From Gordius sp. MW1 (taxonomy: Eukaryota > Nematomorpha > Gordioida > Gordea > Gordiidae), in NCBI GenBank assembly GCA_964036665.1, contig OZ038528.1, positions 2,548,501 to 2,612,500 of the forward strand: a stretch of DNA of 64,000 nucleotides, given 5' to 3'. Positions 43,439 to 54,200 of this stretch are shown piece after piece. The position numbers and the translations under genes are program-made. Under the pieces are notes generated by a model, which did not search any database, was not told the DNA's origin, and saw only the letters and a program-made list of their open reading frames with translations. The stretch's first letter is position 1. Each line of letters opens with the position of its first letter.

Positions 43439-43903
43439 CATAGACTACATAGACTGCCCATGTCATATGTTCCATATGGCAAATTGTGTGTGAAATTTGC
43501 CTCCATTTTGATGAACACTACCGTCCTATATCACATAATGGCGTTTTGCGGTGTGCCGTTTTGTTCGAACAGGAGAGGTAAAGAAAAAAGGTTTTGATTC
43601 CATAAATAAGTAAGATAATATAAAAATATATGATATTTTTAAAAAAATTTAATATCATTACAGTTTTTACATTTTTAATTTTTATGAAATGTGTCAATAA
43701 AATATTTTTTAAAAGTATCATATATTTTGTAATATCTTACTTATTTATGGAATCAAAACCTTTTTCTTTACCTCTCCTGTTCGAACAAAACGGCACAGCG
43801 CAAAACGCCATTATGTGATATAAGACGGTAGTGTTCATCAAAATGGCGGAAAAACACACACACATTTTATACCGTGATGAGCAGTCTATGTAGCCTATGA
43901 TTA
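43439..43903. mobile_element. Long-stem inverted-repeat MITE
   Basis: The two halves are inverted copies. CATAGACTACATAGACTGC at the left matches GCAGTCTATGTAGCCTATG at the right, and the inner arms (ATCACATAATGGCGTTTTGC and complement, then GTTCGAACAGGAGAGG and complement) continue almost to the centre near 43660. Ends resemble those of 27580-28470. Confidence 0.8.
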
Positions 43904-44141
43904 TATGGCAACTTTAAAGAACAACAATTTATTTTTTATTTCCTATTTAGTATTTATATGTTTAGACTGTTAGGCTCTGCAAATTATATCATTTTACGTA
44001 AATATTAAAAGATAATGCATAAATGTTTAGACTCGATATCGTTTTTAATAGTGGGCGCTCTTCAATGTGTCGACTTTACAAATTTTTGTATACTTATTTT
44101 GATAGATGTTATGAGAAAACAACTCTTAAATAACCTTTAAT

Positions 44142-44180
44142 CATGGGCGTAGCCAGCATTGGAATTAGAGAGGGGCAGTA
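44142..44180. mobile_element. MITE end fragment, CATGGGCGTAGCC family
   Basis: Only the left end is present (CATGGGCGTAGCCAGC, then TTGGAATTAGAG and GGGGCAG). Confidence 0.6.
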
Positions 44181-44510
44181 GCAAGCGTTTAAAATGGACT
44201 TATTTCAAGATTAGAATTATTTGTTTTTCTTTCGAAATTGGGATAAGCTATAGGATTAGTAATAAATGATTATAATATTGTCTTTATGAGGAATTAATGA
44301 GTGTTCACGTGTTATATTAAATTTGGCATTTTGATATATGCCTTTCTCAACACAATCTTTCTCCGTACAACGGTAGTATTCTTGATTTTTTTTCTAATTC
44401 TAGCTTTTGTATATTCATACTCGTTAGCAATTTATATATTTTTGCTTTCTAGGGAATTTAAATTCAATCATATTGAAATCATGCGCTTGCGCAATGATTA
44501 ATTTGATTGG

Positions 44511-44534
44511 TCAATCTCACGATCGTGAGATTGA
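44511..44534. promoter_or_regulatory. 24-bp perfect palindrome upstream of FLVCR
   Basis: TCAATCTCACGA is followed directly by its complement. The palindrome overlaps an inverted CCAAT box (ATTGG at 44506-44510). It lies about 130 bp before the start codon, with a TATA-like CTATAAAT at 44583-44590 between them. It is a candidate dimer-binding promoter site; function is inferred only from position. Confidence 0.4.
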
Positions 44535-44664
44535 GTTCGTGTGATTAGTGTCATTTAGGCGTGTGGCATTTAGCCATGGTACCTATAAATGTAACCAAAT
44601 CCATGTTTTCCTCAATTTAAAATTTTAATCATATGATTTGCTTTTAAAAAATTTATAGTTAGCT

Positions 44665-45201
44665 ATGGAGAGCGAGCCAAATAATATAAAGGAACCACTC
44701 AATGGCACCATTTCTGAACCTGATAAAAAAGATGAAACAACTTATAATCATAATCCAGATGCAACAAAACTTTATAAACGGCGGTATTGGATTTTACTTA
44801 TATTTTGTCTTTACTCCATGATTAACGCTTTCCAGTGGATCGAATATTCTATTATAACAAATATAATATCACGATTTTATCAACGTTCCCCTAGAGTAAT
44901 TGACTGGCTTTCTATGATATACATGGCAGCCTACATCCCATTTATCATTCCAGCATCTTGGGTATTAAACGCTAGGGGCCTTAAGGAGACTGCTATTTTG
45001 GGAGCTTTTCTTAATGCTTTAGGGGCTTGGATAAAATGTGCAAGTGTCAAACAACATTTATTTTGGCTCACATTCATGGGTCAAACATTTTGTGCTCTGG
45101 CTCAATTATTTGTCCTTAATATACCATCAAAATTAGCTGCAACATGGTTTGGTCCAAATGAAGTATCAACAGCTTGTGCCTTAGGAGTTTTTGGAAATGA
45201 A
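44665..45201 (+). CDS. FLVCR: FLVCR exon 1
   Basis: It encodes the N-terminal tail and helices 1-4, up to FGNE. The start ATG is followed by G and preceded by in-frame AT-rich leader. Donor GAA|GTATGA, phase 0. Confidence 0.93.
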
Positions 45202-48200
45202 GTATGATCGTACATAGTTTTTAAAATGTATTGGAAAATGCCTTAACTTATTTTACAACATGTGGTTCATTTATTTAAAAAATGGAATAAATGAATTTTA
45301 TCATTATAATATAATAGGAAAAATATTTTTTATTTATTAAAATTATTGAGCCAATCTAACCTATATATTAAATCTTCAATTAATATAAATTTTTTTTTTC
45401 AAAATTAATTTATTTTTTAAATTAAATTGAATGTAAGCTTTAAATTTATTAATTACTTAAATGTTAAAAATTTAAATTGATCATCTATATAATTTTTCAA
45501 TGTAAAATCAATAATGTCTTATGCATAAATGTGAACATTCATTTTCATTGTATATTTAATGAAGGGTTTATACAAGGCTTTAATGACTTCTCACATGCTA
45601 GATCTTATTGAGATTGATTAGAGGGCAACATATAATCATCAACCTTTTTTATTAGTTTTTGACCCAATAATTAATCTTTTTATTCAGGCATTATTGATTT
45701 TGCCACTTGAAATGCACCACAATCATTTATTGATTTTCGTAATTATATAATTGGATTGATCTTTTATCTTTGCACATTTATGCTAAAATTTATATTTATT
45801 ATTTTACATATAATAAAATATATATAAGTATTTAATTTTATTAGTTTAAAATTCAATCTTTTCTAACTATAATTAATTGTCTGCTTTCAAATTTTACGCA
45901 ATTTTTGTCACAATTGATTGCAAACTAGAAAATATAAAATTATTACTAGTTTGTGATGGTTACTTTTAATTAGATAATAAGATTTTTAAATGTAGAATTC
46001 AAATTTGGTTGCTCAATTATTTCCCAAAGATAATTATCCTTTAAAATTATAAGTTTACTTGAACAATGGTAAAAATTAGTGTTGTCAATGAACGCGTTCA
46101 AATTTCTAAGTAAATTGATGAACGGCGTTCCTTTTTTTTGGTGAACTTTAAACGTGAACGCGTTCCTATTTTTGATGAACGCGCTCATTTAACGTTCGTT
46201 CAATTTTAAAACCCTTTTTTATTTTTGTTTATTTGAAAATGATGTTAATTTGAATTTTGTAACAAAAAAGACTTACATTTTTAAATCAGCTGTTTTTCCT
46301 TTTTTCTATTACCTATTCTAAAATTTTTTTAACATACCATGTCGTGCAAAAGAAAATAAGATAAAAGTTTATTAATTTGATATTATTAATTATATTTCAA
46401 TTTATAGGTTAATATGGACAATCATATTATTATATCGTCGTCATCTTCAGATTTATTCAAAATTAGCAGATGAATTGACATTGCCATGGCCAAAATATGA
46501 TAATTACTCATTTAATATAAAGGACCGAATTTAATAATTACTAAATGTAAAAAAGAATAAACTTTTAGTTTTATTGAAAAAAGTGTTCGAAACCCCTAGA
46601 ATTGATAATGAAAGAAGTGTCGATTCCGAAATATCATTTTTGACGAGGAAGTAGAGGGTGGATTGGAGGAAGATATCTTATCGCAATTTTTTGAAGCGAA
46701 GGACATTAAATGTTTTTAATAAATTTCCTGCTTTAATTTTAGCTAAAGCAGAAATTTATAAATTATACAATCAATTTTTCAACTGCTTTAGCTAAAATTA
46801 ATTATCCCGTAATAAGGATTTTAAAGTTAATTAATTCATCTTATGACACGAAACTTTAATATTGATGATCTGATAACAACATTTCAGTTATAGATATTAC
46901 GATTTCACTAAAAGTTAAATTTTGATGTTTAAATAATAATTTCTAAGCCGCATTTAGATTGCAATTAAGAAGCTTGTAACTTTAAAAAAATTAAACATAA
47001 ATTATATACAGCTAAAATAATCTTTTTTTGATCGCTATGTGTTAAACTAGTTACTTTCTTATTTTCCCCGCTATTTAAAATAAAAAATATCATATGTTTT
47101 AGTCAATTTTGAAAAATTTGACATCTGATTCTGTAAAATACAGGGGCTGTGTGTGGTAGTGGGAGGCAGAGGGGGTAACCCTTCCTTCCTTAAACATGAG
47201 AATTATTATTTTATTAGACTTGGCGAAGTCACTAATACTAAAAACTCGGGCCTTCGGCCCTCGTGGGAAGGGGGAGAAGGGAAGGGAAGAGGGGAAGGGA
47301 AGGGAGGGGAAGGGGGGACGACTCATCTGTACTTCGTATAAATGTATCATATTTGCTATGGAATTTATGGGCGAGAAAGGTGGGAAGGGGCGAGAATGCC
47401 TATAGGGGGGTATTAAATGCCTAATGATTAATTAATTATTTATACAAATTTTCCATTATAGGCAAAATGTAATATAGGCAAAATGTAATATAGGCAAGGG
47501 TTAGGGTTAGATTTAGTGTTTGCTTCTAGTTGCGTATTACATTAGTTTTTATGGCCTTTAGTGATTATGGGTCTAACAAACATTATATTATAAAACAACA
47601 CAATGTTATTTAATTAAAAAAATCAAAAATTTGGCCAATGGTCACTTTTTCTCTATTGGTCAGTACCAACAGATACTCTATAAGTCAATGATAGCCAAAA
47701 AAAACGGAAAAAAACATTTTGATGCTCACTTTGGCCAATGGTCATTTTTTTCCATTGGTCAGCAGCCAGCACACGGTAAAAGTGGATATAAATTCATAAG
47801 AGTAAAAAAAACGAAAAAAAAATTTTCGAATCACATTTTGGCCAATGGTCATTTTTTTCCATTGGTCAGCAGCCAGGACACGGTAAAAGTGGATATAAAT
47901 TCATAATAGTCAAAAAAAACGAAAAAAAATTTTCGAATCACATTTTGGCCAATGGTCATTTTATTCCATTGGTCAGCAGCCAGCGGACGGCCAAAAAGTC
48001 ATAATAGCAATGGTAGTAACAGGAACAATCATAATAGTCAAAAAAAACGAAAAAAATAATTTCGATTCACATTTTGGCCAATGGTCATTTTTTCCATCGG
48101 TCAGGAGCCAGCGGACGGCCAAAAAGTCATAATAGCAATGGTAGTAACAGTAACAATCATAATAGTCAAAAAAAACGAAAAAAATAATTTCGATTCACAT

Positions 48201-51200
48201 TTTGGCCAATGGTCATTTTTTTCATTGGTCAGCAGCCAACGGACGGCCAAAAAGTCTTATTATCAATGATAGTAACAAGAACAATCAGAAGAGTCAAAAA
48301 AACTCCGGGATTCTAACCCAAAAACTAGTTAAATTGCATAGCAATTAGAAGTAAACAACTTTTATTTATGTTTATTATATAACATTGGTCAGCAGCCAGC
48401 GGACGGCCAAAAAGTCATAATAGCAATGGTAGAAACAGGAACAATCATAATAATCAAAAAAAACGAAAAAAATAATTTCGATTCACATTTTGGCCAATGG
48501 TCATTTTTTCATTGGTCAGCAGCCAGCGGACGGCCAAAAATTCTTATTATCAATGATAGTAACAAGAACAATCATAAGAGTCAAAAAAAACTCCGGGATT
48601 CTAACCCCAAAACTAGTTAAATTGCATAGCAATTAAAAGTAAACAACTTTTATTTATGTTTATTATATAACTAGTTAAATTGCATAGCATTAAAAGTAAA
48701 CAACTAATTAGTTAAATTGCATAGCAATTAAAAGTAAACAACTTTTATTTATGTTTATTATATAACTAGTTAAATTGCATAGCAATTAAAAGTAAACAAC
48801 TTTTATTTATGTTTATTATATAATAGATAATTTAACAAATCTTATATATAACACACCGAGGGAGATAGAGATGAGGGGTGGGGCACCTCTTATGCATGAG
48901 ATAGAGATGAGGGGTGGGGCACCTCTTTCTCATGCATTAATTTAATAAAGCGATAACCTAATATACCCAATGCAAATAGATAGGGAGGACAACGGACAAC
49001 GGACGGACAACCAAAAACGAGCCCATAAATTGCATAGCAATTAAAAAGAAAAACTGTAGATTCTCCCTTAGGAATACTTGCCTACTCCTTTTTATATAAC
49101 TGCTTATTGATTAAGATTGACTAAAATATGTTGCGCCAAGACCGTAGCCAAGGGGGGGGGGGGGTGGGGGGTAGGGAGGGGCAACTGCCCCCCTCTTATT
49201 CCAAATATTTGTTGAAATTAATTAAAATTATGGCTAAAATTGCAAAAAATGATTATGTTGTTCCTCCCTAAATCATTATTGCCTTCCCCTCTAATTCCAA
49301 TGCTGGCTACGCCCATGGCCAGGGGTCACTCTTATGTAACACATTCATTGTTTTTTTAAAATATAAATTTTAGTGTTCACAAATAATTGAAATAATATAT
49401 TTTTAAAACTTTAATTTTATAAAAAGTTGGGTTCAGATCCCACTTCTGACACCAATATTATTATGGAAGGGGGGGGGGATGTCGTATGGTCGTAACTAGT
49501 CAAGGATAGTGTTGTAAAACGGCTGGGTTTTGTTTGGTCGACTTTTGGTTTGACTAACCGCCAACTTTGGTCTGTTTTTCAAAATTTCGACTAAGCCTAC
49601 AAGTCGACTGCCCAAAAACCCGTTGGTTTGTTTACGTTTGGTCGCCTAAAACAAAGGTCGACCATGCACAACTGAGCCGTTTTTACAACAGTAGTCAAGG
49701 AGATGGCAACGCTCGAGAGGACTTTTTGTAGTTTTTCTTTATAATTAAAGATAATTTCTTTACTAGTAAATCAAAGGCCGGGGAGGGGAGTGATATATAA
49801 ACAAAAAAAGGTAAAAAACTAAAAAAAGAACATATGATTTCACCAAATCGGTTTTGGTTCTCATTATTCAAAATTATAAAATTGTGACATAAATATAAAA
49901 CTCGGGCCTTCGGCCCTCGTGGGAAGGGGGAGAAGGGAAGGGAAGAGGGGAAGGGAAGAGGGGAAGGGAAGGGGGGACGACTCATCTGTACTTCGTATAA
50001 ATGTATCATATTTGCTATGCAATTTATGGGCGAGAAAGGTGGGAAGGGGCGAGAATGCCTATAGGGGGGTATTAAATGCCTAATGATTAATTAATTATTT
50101 ATACAAATTTTCCATTATAGGCAAAATGTAATATAGGCAAAATGTAATATAGGCAAGGGTTAGGGTTAGATTTAGTGTTTGCTTCTAGTTGCGTATTACA
50201 TTAGTTTTTATGGCCTTTAGTGATTATGGGTCTAACAAACATTATATTATAAAACAACACAATGTTATTTAATTAAAAAAATCAAAAATTTGGCCAATGG
50301 TCACTTTTTCTCTATTGGTCAGTACCAACAGATACTCTATAAGTCAATGATAGCCAAAAAAAACGGAAAAAAACATTTTGATGCTCACTTTGGCCAATGG
50401 TCATTTTTTTCCATTGGTCAGCAGCCAGCACACGGTAAAAGTGGATATAAATTCATAAGAGTAAAAAAAACGAAAAAAAAATTTTCGAATCACATTTTGG
50501 CCAATGGTCATTTTTTTCCATTGGTCAGCAGCCAGGACACGGTAAAAGTGGATATAAATTCATAATAGTCAAAAAAAACGAAAAAAAATTTTCGAATCAC
50601 ATTTTGGCCAATGGTCATTTTATTCCATTGGTCAGCAGCCAGCGGACGGCCAAAAAGTCATAATAGCAATGGTAGTAACAGGAACAATCATAATAGTCAA
50701 AAAAAACGAAAAAAATAATTTCGATTCACATTTTGGCCAATGGTCATTTTTTCCATCGGTCAGGAGCCAGCGGACGGCCAAAAAGTCATAATAGCAATGG
50801 TAGTAACAGTAACAATCATAATAGTCAAAAAAAACGAAAAAAATAATTTCGATTCACATTTTGGCCAATGGTCATTTTTTTCATTGGTCAGCAGCCAACG
50901 GACGGCCAAAAAGTCTTATTATCAATGATAGTAACAAGAACAATCAGAAGAGTCAAAAAAACTCCGGGATTCTAACCCAAAAACTAGTTAAATTGCATAG
51001 CAATTAGAAGTAAACAACTTTTATTTATGTTTATTATATAACATTGGTCAGCAGCCAGCGGACGGCCAAAAAGTCATAATAGCAATGGTAGAAACAGGAA
51101 CAATCATAATAATCAAAAAAAACGAAAAAAATAATTTCGATTCACATTTTGGCCAATGGTCATTTTTTCATTGGTCAGCAGCCAGCGGACGGCCAAAAAT

Positions 51201-54200
51201 TCTTATTATCAATGATAGTAACAAGAACAATCATAAGAGTCAAAAAAAACTCCGGGATTCTAACCCCAAAACTAGTTAAATTGCATAGCAATTAAAAGTA
51301 AACAACTTTTATTTATGTTTATTATATAACTAGTTAAATTGCATAGCATTAAAAGTAAACAACTAATTAGTTAAATTGCATAGCAATTAAAAGTAAACAA
51401 CTTTTATTTATGTTTATTATATAACTAGTTAAATTGCATAGCAATTAAAAGTAAACAACTTTTATTTATGTTTATTATATAATAGATAATTTAACAAATC
51501 TTATATATAACACACCGAGGGAGATAGAGATGAGGGGTGGGGCACCTCTTATGCATGAGATAGAGATGAGGGGTGGGGCACCTCTTTCTCATGCATTAAT
51601 TTAATAAAGCGATAACCTAATATACCCAATGCAAATAGATAGGGAGGACAACGGACAACGGACGGACAACCAAAAACGAGCCCATAAATTGCATAGCAAT
51701 TAAAAAGAAAAACTGTAGATTCTCCCTTAGGAATACTTGCCTACTCCTTTTTATATAACTGCTTATTGATTAAGATTGACTAAAATATGTTGCGCCAAGA
51801 CCGTAGCCAAGGGGGGGGGGGGTGGGGGGTAGGGAGGGGCAACTGCCCCCCTCTTATTCCAAATATTTGTTGAAATTAATTAAAATTATGGCTAAAATTG
51901 CAAAAAATGATTATGTTGTTCCTCCCTAAATCATTATTGCCTTCCCCTCTAATTCCAATGCTGGCTACGCCCATGGCCAGGGGTCACTCTTATGTAACAC
52001 ATTCATTGTTTTTTTAAAATATAAATTTTAGTGTTCACAAATAATTGAAATAATATATTTTTAAAACTTTAATTTTATAAAAAGTTGGGTTCAGATCCCA
52101 CTTCTGACACCAATATTATTATGGAAGGGGGGGGGGATGTCGTATGGTCGTAACTAGTCAAGGATAGTGTTGTAAAACGGCTGGGTTTTGTTTGGTCGAC
52201 TTTTGGTTTGACTAACCGCCAACTTTGGTCTGTTTTTCAAAATTTCGACTAAGCCTACAAGTCGACTGCCCAAAAACCCGTTGGTTTGTTTACGTTTGGT
52301 CGCCTAAAACAAAGGTCGACCATGCACAACTGAGCCGTTTTTACAACAGTAGTCAAGGAGATGGCAACGCTCGAGAGGACTTTTTGTAGTTTTTCTTTAT
52401 AATTAAAGATAATTTCTTTACTAGTAAATCAAAGGCCGGGGAGGGGAGTGATATATAAACAAAAAAAGGTAAAAAACTAAAAAAAGAACATATGATTTCA
52501 CCAAATCGGTTTTGGTTCTCATTATTCAAAATTATAAAATTGTGACATAAATATAAAACTCGGGCCTTCGGCCCTCGTGGGAAGGGGGAGAAGGGAAGGG
52601 AAGAGGGGAAGGGAAGAGGGGAAGGGAAGGGGGGACGACTCATCTGTACTTCGTATAAATGTATCATATTTGCTATGCAATTTATGGGCGAGAAAGGTGG
52701 GAAGGGGCGAGAATGCCTATAGGGGGGTATTAAATGCCTAATGATTAATAAATTATTTATACAAATTTTCCATTATAGGCAAAATGTAATAACGGCAAAA
52801 TGTAATATAGGCAAGGGTTAGATTTAGTGTTTGCATCTAGTTGCGTATTACATTAGTTTTTATGGCCTTTAGTGATTATGGGTCTAACAAACATTATATT
52901 ATAAAACAACACAATGTTAAGAATTTGCAGAATTGTTGGGAGAAATTTTTTGTTGAATTTGAACAATTTTTAATTAAAAAAATCAAAAATTTGGCCAATG
53001 GTCACTTTTTCTCTATTGGTCAGTACCCACAGATACTCTATAAGTCAATGATAGCCAAAAAAACGGAAAAAAAAATTTTCGAAACACATTTTGGCCAATG
53101 GTCATTTTTTTCCATTGGTCAGCAGCCAGGACACGGTAAAAGTGGATATAAATTCATAATAGTAAAAAAAAACGAAAAAAAAAATTTCGAATCACATTTT
53201 GGCCAATGGTCATTTTTTTCCATTGGTCAGCAGGCAGGACACGGTAAAAGTGGATATAAATTTATAATAGTCAAAAAAAAACGAAAAAACAATTTTCGAA
53301 TCACATTTTGGTCAATGGTCATTTTATTCCATTGGTCAGCAGCCTGCGGACGGCCAAAAAGTCATAATAGCAATGGTAGGAACAGGAACAATCATAATAG
53401 TCAAAAAAAAACGAAAAAAATAATTTCGATTCACATTTTGGCCAATGGTCATTTTTTCCATTGGTCAGCAGCCAACGGACGGCCAAAAAGTCATAATAGC
53501 AATGGTAGTAACAGGAACAATCATAATAGTAAAAAAAAACGAACAAATAAACTCGGATTCACATTTTGGCCAATGGTCATTTTTTTCATTGGTCAGCAGC
53601 CAGCGGACGGCCAAAAAGTCTTATTATCAATGATAGTAACAAGAACAATCATAAGAGTCAAAAAAAACTCCGGGATTCTAACCCCAAAACTAGTTAAATT
53701 GCATAGCAATTAGAAGTAAACATCTTTTATTTATGTTTATTATATAACATTGGTCAGCAGCCAGCGGACGGCCAAAAAGTCATAATAGCAATGGTAAAAA
53801 CAGGAACAATCATAATAGTCAAAAAAAAAACGAAAAAAATAATTTCGATTCACATTTTGGCCAATGGTCATTTTTTTCATTGGTCAGCAGCCAGCGGACG
53901 GCCAAAAATTCTTATTATCAATGATAGTAACAAGAACAATCATAAGAGTCAAAAAAAACTCCGGGATTCTAACCCCAAAACTAGTTAAATTACATAGCAA
54001 TTAAAAAGTAAACAACTTTTATTTATGTTTATTATATAACTAGTTAAATTGCATAGCATTAAAAGTAAACAACTTTTATCTATGTTTATTATATAACAAA
54101 AACTAGTTATTTATGCTTATTATATAACTAGTTAAATTGCATAGCAATTAAAAGTAAACAACTTTTATTTATGTTTATATAATAGATAATTTAACAAATC

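Larger units (their letters stand above)
47245..54190. repeat. 2.66-kb unit in tandem (about 2.6 copies) in FLVCR intron 1
   Basis: Unit starts at CTCGGGCCTTCGGCCCTCG: 47245, 49901 and 52559 (periods 2656 and 2658 bp). The first two units look almost identical over their whole length, including a MITE of each family (49139-49317 / 51799-51974 and 49507-49693 / 52165-52351). The third unit is diverged, partial, and lacks those MITEs. Each unit contains a purine-rich GGGAAGGGAAG tract, a CCAAT satellite block and 65-bp TTGCATAGCAATTAAAAGTA repeats. Confidence 0.92.

Noticed and set aside
47500..47520. Telomere-like GGGTTAGGGTTAG
   Set aside because: Only about two repeats, within an interspersed tandem unit in an intron; too short for an interstitial telomere array.
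53319..53546. Minus-strand frame in the satellite
   Set aside because: Repetitive antisense of the satellite monomers; no start context or domain.
52841..53713. 290-codon open frame in the FLVCR intron, the longest intact plus-strand frame there
   Set aside because: It is the translation of the CCAAT satellite (repeated [15 protein letters not shown] words). It is broken in units 1 and 2 of the same array, shifts composition with each monomer and has no recognisable domain.
47628..53975. CRISPR-like regular repeats
   Set aside because: Monomers vary throughout rather than alternating fixed repeats with unique spacers, and the window is clearly animal nuclear DNA.
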